DNA from: Ignavibacteria bacterium
GTDB taxonomy: Bacteria > Bacteroidota > Ignavibacteria > Kapaibacteriales > UBA2268
DNA length: 43,166 nucleotides
Assembly (NCBI GenBank): GCA_026416955.1
Contig: JAOAEE010000008.1
Coordinates: 154,608-197,773 of the forward strand
Direction: 5' to 3'
The translations under genes were made by a program, and so were the position numbers. Each line of letters starts with the position of its first letter. Position 1 is the first letter of the stretch. Shown here one piece after another: positions 15,848 to 24,555 of this stretch. Under the pieces are notes generated by a model. It ran no database searches. It worked only from the letters and a program-made list of their open reading frames with translations, and was not told the origin of the DNA.

Positions 15848-15904
15848 CAAATATTAGAAACGATTTATTTTTTTCATTGTTTTTCTAAACAAAAAGGTAG
15901 TTCT

Positions 15905-16600
15905 ATGGGTATTTTCAGTAGAATAGCAGATATTTTCAAAGCCAATGTAAATGATGCATTGGACAAAGCAGAGGACCCAGAAAAAATGATAAAGCAAATG
16001 GTCCTCGAGATGGAAGAAAGCGTTAACAAAGCCACTCTTGCTGTTGCTAATGCTATTGCAAACGAAAAGTCGCTCGAGAAAAAAATTGAAAAAGCAAGAA
16101 AAGAATCCGAAGAATGGGAATTCAAGGCTCGTCAAGCATTACAAGTTGGGAGGGAAGACCTTGCAAAATCAGCACTTGAACGAAAAATGATAGCAGACAA
16201 AAACTTCCAGGATTTGCAACCAATTTATCAACAAGCAAAAGAAACCACGAACAAATTACGAGCTCAGTTGAATAGCCTTAAAGCAAAGTTGGATGAAGCA
16301 CGTGCTCGGCAAAGCACCTTAATTGCACGTTCACAAGCTGCAAAAGCGCAAAAGCAAATAGCCAAAAGTTTAAGTGGGGTAGGTTCAGATGCATTTTCTA
16401 AATTTGATAAATATGAAGAAAAAATTGAAAAAATCGAGGCGGAAGCACTTGCGTTTGAACAACTGGCTTCAGAGACTACATCATTAGATGAGGAATTCAA
16501 AAAATTAACATCCTCGACTGATGTAGAAAATCAACTTCTTCAATTAAAAGCGAAAATGGGTTTACTTCCCGAAAGTTCACAGAATCAAGGTCAACAATAG
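15905..16600 (+). CDS. pspA: PspA/IM30 (Vipp1)-family membrane-stress protein
   Basis: This is a 231-residue ESCRT-III-like coiled-coil protein that assembles on the cytoplasmic face of the inner membrane and maintains it under stress. It starts MGIFSRIADIFKANVNDALD, then DPEKMIKQMVLEMEESV, as in all PspA/IM30 proteins, followed by long heptad helices and a short Gln-rich C-terminus. An in-frame upstream start at 15845 would put the start within the promoter. The ATG at 15905 gives the canonical N-terminus and follows AAAGGTAG. The YbjN-like gene follows nine bases later. Confidence 0.94.
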   Translation: MGIFSRIADIFKANVNDALDKAEDPEKMIKQMVLEMEESVNKATLAVANAIANEKSLEKKIEKARKESEEWEFKARQALQVGREDLAKSALERKMIADKNFQDLQPIYQQAKETTNKLRAQLNSLKAKLDEARARQSTLIARSQAAKAQKQIAKSLSGVGSDAFSKFDKYEEKIEKIEAEALAFEQLASETTSLDEEFKKLTSSTDVENQLLQLKAKMGLLPESSQNQGQQ

Positions 16601-16609
16601 GAGAGAAAA

Positions 16610-17107
16610 ATGGAAGAAAAAGAAATCTTAACCGCAAATGAAAAAGACGGGTTCATACAAACACCTCAAGAAATACTAGATGCTGTTTCGTTGCAACTCA
16701 GTAACCTTCTTGATGAATACTTTCCCGAACACATTAAGTTCGACAATTCTCGTTTTACTATACAAAAAGGTTCTTCACAAATTATGGTTTTAGTTCGTCC
16801 ATATACTACCACCGAGGCTTGTGTTGAATTCTATTCAAACGTTGTTACAGGAGCAAATATCACACCAGAACTGATGCATTTCCTTTTAAGAAAAAATGCT
16901 GAACTTCATTTTGGTGCTTTTGGATTAATTTTCGACAACACGATAACTTTTTCACATACTATTCTCGGAAGTTCACTGAATCCACAAACCTTTAAATTAA
17001 TTCTAACCACAATTGCTGTTATTTGCGACCATTATGACGATATTATTGTCGACTTAGCTGGTGGTAAAAGAGCTGCCGATTTGACTTCGGACCTTGAAAG
17101 CGAGTAA
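16610..17107 (+). CDS. YbjN/type III secretion chaperone-like protein
   Basis: This is a 165-residue acidic cytoplasmic protein without signal or membrane segments. The core (LDEYFPEHIKFDNSRFTIQKGS, MVLVRPYTTTEACVEFYSNVV, then LLRKNAELHFGAFGLIFDNTITFSHTI) has the alpha/beta layout of the YbjN/CesT-Tir chaperone superfamily, with the typical one-letter pattern of a G-x-F-G-L strand. YbjN proteins suppress or bind partner proteins, and their substrates are generally unknown. Co-transcription with pspA (nine-base gap, with GAGAGAAAA before the ATG) suggests it works with PspA or in the same stress response. Confidence 0.65.
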   Translation: MEEKEILTANEKDGFIQTPQEILDAVSLQLSNLLDEYFPEHIKFDNSRFTIQKGSSQIMVLVRPYTTTEACVEFYSNVVTGANITPELMHFLLRKNAELHFGAFGLIFDNTITFSHTILGSSLNPQTFKLILTTIAVICDHYDDIIVDLAGGKRAADLTSDLESE

Positions 17108-17158
17108 AACTAGTTTCTTATTTACAAAAGATTAATAAATTTACTTGAAAAGAGTTTT

Positions 17159-17707
17159 TTAATTAACACTCGCTTCTTTTAATTTCTTTTCAGCAAATTG
17201 ATAAGTACCAAAGAGAGTAAATGAGTAAAAAATATCTCCAATAAAAGCATTACCAAACATTCCGATTGTAGTTGTTTTGTAAAAAGGCAAGCCAAGGGTA
17301 TAACATTGAATTAATCCTTCAAAATTTAAAGGGTACATTCCAGAAGATAACCAAACACCAAAATTTGTAATTAAGTAAAATAAGAGTGAAGAGGTTGAAG
17401 AAAAAACTAACAATTTAGAAAACGAGAAACTTTTTCTTAACATAAAACCAAAAAAAACTATTAAAGAAAAACTAAGATAAACGGCCCAAATTGTAGAGTG
17501 TAGACCTAAAAAAACATCCGAAAGAAACATAGCAATCAATGGAATCAGAAAAGATTTTAATTTATTGTTAAAACTATATCCAGAAAGTAAAGCTATTGCA
17601 GTTAAAGGTGTGAAATTTGGTGGATGAGGAATAAATCTTGATAAAATTGCTATTGCAATTAGTGATAGGGAGAAAAGTTCAATTTTAGGAAAATTAATAT
17701 TTTTCAT
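17159..17707 (-). CDS. DUF6580-family integral membrane protein (ECF-transporter S-component-like)
   Basis: This is a 182-residue protein with about five hydrophobic helices. The segment RFIPHPPNFTPLTAIALLSG near the N-terminus and later FLSDVFLGLH, then the C-terminal GMFGNAFIGDIFYS, are hallmarks of the DUF6580 family. These proteins resemble substrate-binding S components of energy-coupling-factor vitamin transporters, but the substrate is not established. GAAGGA stands seven bases before the ATG, a usable Shine-Dalgarno. No ECF ATPase or T component is in the window, and no riboswitch is visible upstream. Confidence 0.75.
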   Translation of the reverse strand: MKNINFPKIELFSLSLIAIAILSRFIPHPPNFTPLTAIALLSGYSFNNKLKSFLIPLIAMFLSDVFLGLHSTIWAVYLSFSLIVFFGFMLRKSFSFSKLLVFSSTSSLLFYLITNFGVWLSSGMYPLNFEGLIQCYTLGLPFYKTTTIGMFGNAFIGDIFYSFTLFGTYQFAEKKLKEASVN

Positions 17708-17871
17708 AGCATTGTCCTTCTTATAAATCTCTAAATTAATAAAGAAAAATTAATATATTATATTTTGTTTACATAATATAGATTATATTACATTTGATAT
17801 ATATTAATTTTACTTAAATTATTTTTTAATTAATTGAATTTTATTAATTTTGTCTATTAAAATTTTTTGTT
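17708..17871. other. AT-rich divergent intergenic region with a small inverted repeat
   Basis: This 164-bp divergent region between the DUF6580 gene and the Ig-like lipoprotein gene is nearly all A/T. It includes a 7-bp inverted repeat TAATATA-gat-TATATTA (17774-17790) and a TAATTTTG -7-like element (17845-17852) 19 bases before the lipoprotein ATG at 17872. No convincing -33 element and no riboswitch was seen. Confidence 0.45.
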
Positions 17872-18231
17872 ATGAGATACTTTTGGATAATTACTTTTAG
17901 TATAATTGCATTCTTTTCGTGCAATAATAAGGATAATCTATTGAATCCAAATAATAGACCTCCAGTAATAGACAGTATTTCAGTCAATTTCGATATGATA
18001 TCTATTGTTCCTGCTGCCGATATCATCTGTTATGCTCACGACCCTGATGGTGACCAGATTCGATATCGTTGGCGTGCAACTGCTGGTGAGTTCATTGGCT
18101 CTGGATATAAAGTTAAATATTTTATTCCTCCTTGTTGCGATAGTATAACAAATAAAATTACTATTGAAGTTTTTGATATTTATGATGCAAAAGCAAGTTT
18201 AACTTTTTCAATAAAACCACCAAGGAAATGA
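17872..18231 (+). CDS. Small Ig/PKD-like lipoprotein
   Basis: This is a 119-residue lipoprotein. The signal MRYFWIITFSIIAFFSC ends in a lipobox-like FFSC. The mature part is a single beta-sandwich of the PKD/Ig type: RPPVIDSISV, then CYAHDPDGDQIRYRW (the D-P-D-G-D-x-I-x-Y-x-W signature), then TIEVFDIYDAKASLTF. An adjacent Cys pair occurs in FIPPCCDS. Its stop overlaps the start of the next gene (ATGA, 18228-18231), so the two are translationally coupled. A surface or periplasmic accessory to the downstream barrel protein is the likely role. Confidence 0.8.
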   Translation: MRYFWIITFSIIAFFSCNNKDNLLNPNNRPPVIDSISVNFDMISIVPAADIICYAHDPDGDQIRYRWRATAGEFIGSGYKVKYFIPPCCDSITNKITIEVFDIYDAKASLTFSIKPPRK

Positions 18232-19154
18232 CAAAGTATAGAATTTTATTCCTTTTTATTATTTTTTTAAATGCTAATAATTTGCTACTTTATTCCCAAG
18301 GTTGTTGTAGTATTTCAATTAATTCACTTGGTGGGATTGAAAATGTTTCTCCCGGAAAGAATTCTTTAATTTTGGGAATAAGTTATTGGCATCTAAACAG
18401 TTCTGCCTATTTTGTTGATAATAAGAAAGAAAATGACCCTTTGCAAAGAACTGCTCGGGGAAATAACATAATTTTGGACCTTGAATATGGACTGAGCAAT
18501 TTGCTTAGTTTATATATTTCAATCCCTTATAACTTTTACTATCGAAAAACCAAAATAAATTCAACTTTAAATGAGCTGAACAACTCTGGATTAAGTGACC
18601 TTTTAGTATTGTTGAAATTTAAATTATTTAATAATTTTTGGAGCAATCTTAATTCGTTTTCATTAGGTGCAGGTGGAAAATTCCCAACAGGTGGTACTGC
18701 ATCGGAAAAAGATGGTGTTGAATTACCCTTGGATTTGCAATTAGGGTCTGGTTCTTTCGATATTTATTTATGGGGATTATACTATCATTTTTTAAGTGAG
18801 CAATTTCTTATTTCCCAGAGTTTCCTCTATAAATACACTTCTAAAAATAAGAATGAGTATAAATTTGGTCCTGAATTAAATCTTCAAACTTCTTTTTTAT
18901 ACTCTTTTTTCGAGAAAATGATTTATGCGAATATAATTGTTCGAATACAAAAAAGATGGAAGGACTTATCATCAAACCAAGTAGTAGTTAACTCTGGTAG
19001 ATTTTTAATCGAACTTCTTCCGGGCTTTCAATTTAATTATTCTGGTTTGAATTTGCGAACAAACATAGGTATCCCCCTTTATACTTTGGTTGGAGGTAAA
19101 CAACTTTCTATTTTGTATAGACTAGGATTAGAAATGAGATATTCTATTTTCTAA
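18228..19154 (+). CDS. Outer-membrane beta-barrel protein with a Cys-Cys mature N-terminus
   Basis: This is a 308-residue protein. A signal peptide ends near LLLYSQ, giving a mature start GCCSISINSLGG. The rest alternates as barrel strands with aromatic girdles (ILGISYWHLNSSAYF, LSLYISIPYNFYY, FLIELLPGFQFNYSGLNLR) and ends in LEMRYSIF, a typical C-terminal signal for barrel insertion. It looks like the outer-membrane transporter/porin-like families found in Bacteroidota. The adjacent cysteines at the very start may bind metal or cross-link with the CC pair of the coupled lipoprotein. The substrate is unknown. Confidence 0.7.
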   Translation: MTKYRILFLFIIFLNANNLLLYSQGCCSISINSLGGIENVSPGKNSLILGISYWHLNSSAYFVDNKKENDPLQRTARGNNIILDLEYGLSNLLSLYISIPYNFYYRKTKINSTLNELNNSGLSDLLVLLKFKLFNNFWSNLNSFSLGAGGKFPTGGTASEKDGVELPLDLQLGSGSFDIYLWGLYYHFLSEQFLISQSFLYKYTSKNKNEYKFGPELNLQTSFLYSFFEKMIYANIIVRIQKRWKDLSSNQVVVNSGRFLIELLPGFQFNYSGLNLRTNIGIPLYTLVGGKQLSILYRLGLEMRYSIF

Positions 19155-19368
19155 TATTGTTTTCTTCTTGTGCTCCCAATAATGAACGAAATGTTTTCCA
19201 AAAAGCAATGTCATTTGTTTCAATGCTTATTCTAATTCTTTGAAGTATTTCTTTAATGAGTTGCTTGCGATATAAAAATTCTTCTTGTTGTTTGCTTTTA
19301 AATAGGATGTCGTCAGAAATTTCTTTCTTTAAAGGCTTAATTATTCTATAATTCTTGGATTCTTCCAT
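19144..19368 (-). CDS. Small hypothetical protein downstream of pyrC
   Basis: This is a 74-residue basic helical protein starting MEESKNYRIIKPLKKEI, with no signal peptide, metal site or recognised domain. An earlier in-frame ATG at 19404 would lie inside the pyrC end, and the ATG at 19368 is eight bases after the pyrC stop, so I prefer it. It would be the third gene of the gyrA-pyrC operon. Its 3' end overlaps the convergent barrel-protein gene by 11 bp. The reading frame is long enough to be real, but evidence for expression is limited. Confidence 0.5.
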   Translation of the reverse strand: MEESKNYRIIKPLKKEISDDILFKSKQQEEFLYRKQLIKEILQRIRISIETNDIAFWKTFRSLLGAQEENNIRK

Positions 19369-19376
19369 ATTAATTT

Positions 19377-20660
19377 TTATAAATTTGATGCATATAATTG
19401 ACAATTATTAATAACGTATTTAGGTTTCCCTTTTAACTTAAAACCGTCGAAAGGTGTGTTTTGTGATTTACTTTTAAAATATTGTTTGTCGACAATCCAC
19501 TCATCGTCTGGTGAAAAGATAGTAAGATTTGCCTTCTCCCCTTCTCTAATAATTATAGGATTTAGACCAAGTATTTTTCTTGGGTTAACGCTCAATTTCT
19601 CTATTAATTGACTAATAGTCAGATGCCCGGAGTGGTACAAATAAGTCAAGCAAACACCTATTGCGGTCTCTAAACCAACTACACCGCAAGGAGCCTTTTC
19701 GAATTCTACGTCCTTCTCAAAAGAAGAATGTGGCGCATGGTCAGTAGCAATACAATCTATGGTTCCATCCTTAAGTCCATTAATAATTGCATCGATGTCT
19801 TGTTTGGTTCTAATTGGGGGATTTATTTTGAAATTAGCGTCATAAGTTTCAATAAAAGATTCATCTAAGGCAAAATGATGAGGTGCAACCTCGCAGCTTA
19901 CTCGAAGTCCTTTTGCTTTTGCTTCTCTGATAATTTCTACTGAACCCCTTGTAGAAATATGATGTGCATGATATCTACGATTTCCACAGTATTCTGCGAG
20001 CATAATATCTCGGGAAAGAATAATTTCTTCGGCAACACTTGGAAAACCCTTTAACCCAAGTTTAGTTGAAAAAATTCCCTCGTTTGCGGAAAAACCTTCA
20101 GTAAGATTGTGGTCTTCGCAATGTTGTGCAATTAAATAATCAAACTGTGCTGCATAGTCGAATGCCCTTCTCATAACTTCAGAGTTGAGAACGGATTTCC
20201 CATCATCAGTAAACATTAATACCCCAGAATTAGCAAGTGAATGCATTGATGTAAGGGATTTCCCTTCCAATCCCCTAGTTATACCTGCAGAAATATAAAC
20301 GTCTACAATTTTATTTGCAGTTTTACTTTTGATATATTCTACCACTTGGGTATTATCTATAGGAGGTACAGTATTTGGCATTGTCAAAACTCCAGTAAAC
20401 CCACCATTTGCAGCTGCTTCAATACCAGAGTTAAGGTCTTCTTTATAATTTTGACCCGGGTCCCGATAGTGAACGTGCATATCAAAAAAACCGGGAGCAC
20501 AAATTAATCCAGTACCATCAATTACTTTCGTTTCATAGTCAGTTTCAATTTGGTCAGTTCCAATATATTTAATTGTACCTTCGCGAATTAGTATGTTACA
20601 TTGTCTATCCAGATTTTGGACAGGATTAACGACCCTTATGTTTTTAAGATAAATATCCAT
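19377..20660 (-). CDS. pyrC: Dihydroorotase (type I)
   Basis: This enzyme cyclises carbamoyl-aspartate to dihydroorotate in pyrimidine synthesis. The 427-residue length is that of class I enzymes. Metal-site motifs are DMHVHYRDPGQ (His62 and His64), FTDDG, QHCEDH, YHAHHIST and ATDHAPH, and all catalytic His/Asp residues are present. The C-terminal segment includes NLTIFSPDDEWIV. The start codon lies two bases after the gyrA stop, so the genes are co-transcribed, linking pyrimidine synthesis with DNA gyrase expression. Allantoinase or dihydropyrimidinase is unlikely given the intact DHOase motifs. Confidence 0.96.
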   Translation of the reverse strand: MDIYLKNIRVVNPVQNLDRQCNILIREGTIKYIGTDQIETDYETKVIDGTGLICAPGFFDMHVHYRDPGQNYKEDLNSGIEAAANGGFTGVLTMPNTVPPIDNTQVVEYIKSKTANKIVDVYISAGITRGLEGKSLTSMHSLANSGVLMFTDDGKSVLNSEVMRRAFDYAAQFDYLIAQHCEDHNLTEGFSANEGIFSTKLGLKGFPSVAEEIILSRDIMLAEYCGNRRYHAHHISTRGSVEIIREAKAKGLRVSCEVAPHHFALDESFIETYDANFKINPPIRTKQDIDAIINGLKDGTIDCIATDHAPHSSFEKDVEFEKAPCGVVGLETAIGVCLTYLYHSGHLTISQLIEKLSVNPRKILGLNPIIIREGEKANLTIFSPDDEWIVDKQYFKSKSQNTPFDGFKLKGKPKYVINNCQLYASNL

Positions 20661-20662
20661 AA

Positions 20663-23149
20663 TTAGTTTTCATTTATTTTTGTTGAAAAAAAATGTTCGT
20701 TATCATCCTTCTCTTCTAGCTCTTCTTCGTTAGTTTCAATTGGAACTACTGTTATGTCGGCAATAAAATCACCAGGTTCAAGCTTAATCAATCTAACTCC
20801 TTGTGTATTTCTACCAAAAACACTTATTTTGCTAATCGGTTGCCTAATAATAATGCCTTTTCCAGTAATTACAAACAAATCGTCATTATCTGTAACTTTG
20901 ACAATTCCAATGACTTTTCCAGTTTTTGGAGTAACTTTCATTGAAATAACGCCTTTAGCACCTCTGTGAGTTAGGCGAAATTCTGATAATTCTGTTCTTT
21001 TTCCGTAACCATTTTCACCAACAACCAATACTTGGGTATGTTCAGGGTCGTTTGTGGTAATCATAGAAACAACTTCATCATCATTCTCAAGGGTAATTGC
21101 TTTTACACCAGCTGCAAGACGTCCCATATTCCTCACTTCATCTTCTTTAAATCTACAAGCAAGTCCATTCCTTGTACCAATCAATATTTCGGAATTACCA
21201 TCGGTCAACCTCACAACTACAAGTTTATCGTTATCAGAAAGGTTGATTGCAATTATTCCATTACTACGAACATTTGCAAAGTTAATAAGGTCAGTTTTTT
21301 TAATGATTCCTTGCTTAGTTATCATAACTATATATTTTTTGTCGTCGAAAGTTTCTACAGGAAGAAAAGCCGTAACCTTCTCATCAATGTCTTTCGAGAT
21401 AATATTTGAAAGTGAACGGCCCTTGGATTGCCTTGAACCTTCTGGGATGTCGTAGACTTTAACTTTGTAACATTTGCCTTTGTCTGTAAAAAATAAAAGG
21501 TCGTGGTGGGTTCTTGCTTTAAATACATATTCAATGAAATCATCTTCGGTAGTTCTAGCAGCAGTTACTCCCCTACCCCCTTTCCCTTGCCTTCGATACA
21601 TTGAAACAGGCATTCTTTTAATGTAACCGTTATGGGAAAGAGTAACGATAACCTCTTCGTTTGCTATTATATCTTCTACGGAGAAGTCTTTTGCTTCAAA
21701 AACGATTTGAGTTCTTCTTTCATCACTGTATTTTTTCTTAAGTTCAATTAATTCATCAGCTATAATATTTAACTGGATCTCCTTGCTACCAAGGATTGCT
21801 TTATATTCTTCAATTTTTTCAGAAACCTCTTTGTATTCTTGTTTTATTTTTGATTGTTCAAGGTTTGTTAATCTTTGCAATCGGAGATCAAGTATCGCTT
21901 TTGCTTGGATTTCGCTTAAACTGAATCTTAATTGCAATCTATCTGAAGCAGATTTAGGATCTGGGGAAGTTTTAATCAACTCTATTATTTCATCTAAATT
22001 GTTCAAAGCAATAAGAAACCCTTCTAATATGTGTAATCTCTTTTCTGCAGCATCAAGTTCGAACTTTGTCCTTCTAATAATTACTTCGTTTCGATGCTGA
22101 ATGAAAAGTCTCATACAATCTAAAAGATTCAATATTTTGGGGCGACCATCTACCAATGCAAGCATTATTACACCGTATGTAATCTGAAGTTGTGAGTGTT
22201 TAAAGAGATTGTTCAAAACCACCTCCGGGTTTGCCTCCCTTTTCAATTCGATAACAATTCGAATACCGTCTCTATCACTTTCATCCCGAATATCAGTTAT
22301 ATCATCAATTATTTTGTTTTTAACGAGATCTGCAATTCTTTCAATTAGTGTTGATTTACTTACTTGGTAAGGAATTTCTTGAACTATTATGGTATTTTTG
22401 TCAATAATTGCTTTAGACCGAATAATAATCTTCCCCTTTCCTGTTAGATAAGCCTCTTTTACTCCATCATAGCCATAGATAATAGCACCAGTAGGGAAAT
22501 CTGGCGCGGGTATGTACCTCAATAGTTCTTCTATTGTAATGTTAGGATTGTTGATTAAAGCAAGAAGGCCATCGACTACTTCACCAAGGTTATGAGGAGG
22601 AATATTAGTTGCCATTCCAACTGCAATACCGCTCGAACCATTAATTAATAATGTGGGTAAAACAGTTGGCAAGACGGTGGGTTCTTTAAGTGAATCATCG
22701 AAGTTTGGTCGGAAATCAACTGTATCTTTATCAATATCACGCAAAGTTTCCATCGCTATCCAGGAAAGACGAGCTTCTGTATATCGCATAGCTGCTGGGG
22801 AATCTCCATCTATAGAACCAAAATTTCCTTGACCATCGACTAATGGATAGCGCATAGACCAAGGTTGAGCCAATCGGACCATTGAATCATATACTGCAGC
22901 ATCTCCGTGGGGATGGTATTTACCAAGAACTTCACCAACAATTCTGGCAGATTTTCTATAGGGTTTATTTGGTGTAAGTCCCAGTTCGTTCATCGCATAG
23001 AGAATTCTGCGGTGCACAGGTTTTAAACCATCACGAACATCAGGAAGGGCACGGGAAACGATTACAGACATTGAATAATCAAGGTACGAGGTCTTAATTT
23101 CGTCTTCGAAAATTGTTTCAATAATTTTATCCTTAAAAATTCCTTCCAT
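20663..23149 (-). CDS. gyrA: DNA gyrase subunit A
   Basis: GyrA (828 residues) is the DNA-cutting subunit of gyrase, which introduces negative supercoils. The winged-helix/tower region begins [28 protein letters not shown], here cited in parts: [12 protein letters not shown] and [10 protein letters not shown]. The catalytic Tyr123 is in [10 protein letters not shown]. The C-terminal wheel has a GyrA-box-like QGKGGRG. The quinolone-resistance region has Ala84 at the position of E. coli Ser83 and keeps Asp88 (E. coli Asp87). Length and GyrA box favour gyrase over topoisomerase IV. It heads the operon with pyrC, and its ATG is followed upstream by a TAATTTTG -7-like element (23179 down to 23172). 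Confidence 0.96.
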   Translation of the reverse strand: MEGIFKDKIIETIFEDEIKTSYLDYSMSVIVSRALPDVRDGLKPVHRRILYAMNELGLTPNKPYRKSARIVGEVLGKYHPHGDAAVYDSMVRLAQPWSMRYPLVDGQGNFGSIDGDSPAAMRYTEARLSWIAMETLRDIDKDTVDFRPNFDDSLKEPTVLPTVLPTLLINGSSGIAVGMATNIPPHNLGEVVDGLLALINNPNITIEELLRYIPAPDFPTGAIIYGYDGVKEAYLTGKGKIIIRSKAIIDKNTIIVQEIPYQVSKSTLIERIADLVKNKIIDDITDIRDESDRDGIRIVIELKREANPEVVLNNLFKHSQLQITYGVIMLALVDGRPKILNLLDCMRLFIQHRNEVIIRRTKFELDAAEKRLHILEGFLIALNNLDEIIELIKTSPDPKSASDRLQLRFSLSEIQAKAILDLRLQRLTNLEQSKIKQEYKEVSEKIEEYKAILGSKEIQLNIIADELIELKKKYSDERRTQIVFEAKDFSVEDIIANEEVIVTLSHNGYIKRMPVSMYRRQGKGGRGVTAARTTEDDFIEYVFKARTHHDLLFFTDKGKCYKVKVYDIPEGSRQSKGRSLSNIISKDIDEKVTAFLPVETFDDKKYIVMITKQGIIKKTDLINFANVRSNGIIAINLSDNDKLVVVRLTDGNSEILIGTRNGLACRFKEDEVRNMGRLAAGVKAITLENDDEVVSMITTNDPEHTQVLVVGENGYGKRTELSEFRLTHRGAKGVISMKVTPKTGKVIGIVKVTDNDDLFVITGKGIIIRQPISKISVFGRNTQGVRLIKLEPGDFIADITVVPIETNEEELEEKDDNEHFFSTKINEN

Positions 23150-23291
23150 ATACTTGTAGAAAGTTGTAAAACAAAATTACGAAATAATTAAGATTAAGAA
23201 GTAGTCTTGAAAGACCAATATTTCATTAAGTTAATAAAATAAATTTTTGGATTGACTAATGAATAAAAAAGGTTACTTAAAGTAAACAAGT

Positions 23292-23307
23292 TTTCTTAAT
23301 TAAGAAA
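23292..23307. repeat. Perfect 16-bp palindrome after the glycosyltransferase gene
   Basis: TTTCTTAATTAAGAAA is perfectly self-complementary and lies five bases past the glycosyltransferase stop codon, in the 162-bp gap upstream of gyrA. As RNA it could form only a weak A/U hairpin, so it is at best a poor terminator for the minus-strand gene. Its distance from the gyrA start (about 140 bp) makes a regulator site less likely. Confidence 0.35.
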
Positions 23308-23311
23308 CAGT

Positions 23312-24424
23312 CTAAACTTTTTTCTGAACAATTTTCTCCAACAATTCGAGCATTTGATGTGATGATTTTTCCCAGGAAAAGTTCTTTGCCCACTCAATTG
23401 CACCTAGGGACAATTCGTAAAGCAAATGCTCATTTTTCAATATCATTAAGATTTTGTTTGCCAAATCTTCGATATTTCCATATTCATAAAGTAAACCGGA
23501 AAAACCATCTTTTACTGAATCACGAAGACCAGGAACATTAGCAGAAATGACCAATGTTCCGCAAGCATTACTTTCAATGTTTGTTATACCCCACCCTTCC
23601 TTGATTGAAGTATTTACAACACAATGAGATTTGCTCAGAAGTTCAATTTTTGAATTTTCGTCCACGTATCCCCAAAAAACGACAGAATTAATAATTCCTA
23701 ACTTTTTAGCCAATGATTTTAAACTTTTTTCATAATCACCCCTTCCAATGATATAGACTTGTGCATTAGGGAATTCGTTTAAAACTTTTTTAAATGCAAA
23801 AAGAAGGTGGTCTATACTTTTATATTTTTTTAATCTACCGAAATAAGTTATTGTAGGATAAGGATTTTTTATGGATAATTTAAAAGGAAATTTTTCTTTC
23901 TCAAGCGCATTATTAATTATTGTAAAATTTTCTCTTTTATATTTTCTTTGTAGAAATTCCAAAAGTGTACTTTCGGAAACTACTGCAAACTTTTGATTTT
24001 TATAAACTAAATCCATTAATTTCTCAGAAAGGTAAACGTAAATTCCACTAATTGGATTAACTTGCTTAAAGATACTACATCCAAAAAAATGGTGGGAAAT
24101 GCAAAGAAGAGGTCTTTTTACGTATAATGGTGTAAAAAAGGGGATTTTATTAATATCATCAACCACAACGTCGTAATCCTTGTGTTCTAAATGCTTTTTG
24201 TAAAAAAAAGGAACAAACCAATTAAAGAATGCACGATTACCAATTCTAATTACTTCTATACCATCGACAATTTCAGTTTTTGGAAGTTCTTTTGTTTTAC
24301 AACAAAGGAGGGTAACTTTGTGACCAAATTTTACAATTCTTTTGAATATTTCGAATAGGTGAACTTCGGCGCCACCAGCGTGTTTGTTTTTTATATCCTG
24401 CCAATTAATAATTAAAATGTTCAT
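23312..24424 (-). CDS. Family 4 (GT-B) glycosyltransferase
   Basis: This is a 370-residue GT4-type glycosyltransferase. The N-terminal domain starts MNILIINWQDIKNKHAGGAEVH (quoted in parts: NILIINWQD and HAGGAEVHLFEIFKR), where the glycine-rich loop contacts the nucleotide sugar. The C-terminal domain has TYFGRLKKYKSIDHLLFAF, VFWGYVDENSKIELL and the donor-binding E-x7-E segment TSIKEGWGITNIESNACGT. Such enzymes build polysaccharides, O-antigen or glycolipids; the sugar and acceptor cannot be inferred. A GTG at 24430 is an alternative start. It is monocistronic and divergent from the TPR lipoprotein gene. Confidence 0.9.
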   Translation of the reverse strand: MNILIINWQDIKNKHAGGAEVHLFEIFKRIVKFGHKVTLLCCKTKELPKTEIVDGIEVIRIGNRAFFNWFVPFFYKKHLEHKDYDVVVDDINKIPFFTPLYVKRPLLCISHHFFGCSIFKQVNPISGIYVYLSEKLMDLVYKNQKFAVVSESTLLEFLQRKYKRENFTIINNALEKEKFPFKLSIKNPYPTITYFGRLKKYKSIDHLLFAFKKVLNEFPNAQVYIIGRGDYEKSLKSLAKKLGIINSVVFWGYVDENSKIELLSKSHCVVNTSIKEGWGITNIESNACGTLVISANVPGLRDSVKDGFSGLLYEYGNIEDLANKILMILKNEHLLYELSLGAIEWAKNFSWEKSSHQMLELLEKIVQKKV

Positions 24425-24463
24425 TTTCACTAAAAAATTTCAAAATTACTGAATTTCGAATTT

Positions 24464-24493
24464 TTTGGCATATTCATTGAAAAATTAATTTTG
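24464..24493 (+). promoter_or_regulatory. Promoter of the TPR lipoprotein gene
   Basis: TTTG (24464-24467) and TAATTTTG (24486-24493) are 18 bp apart, matching the Bacteroidota promoter pattern, about 60 bases upstream of the probable start codon. A second TAATTTTG on the minus strand (24448 down to 24441) could serve the divergent glycosyltransferase. Confidence 0.5.
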
Positions 24494-24555
24494 GTGAAGT
24501 TATTAAGAATTAGAAGAATTTCTTTAAAGTATTGAAAATAAATAAAGGTGGAAAT

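Noticed and set aside
21032-21455. Two overlapping plus-strand open frames inside gyrA
   Set aside because: Both are shadows of the highly conserved gyrA frame on the opposite strand.
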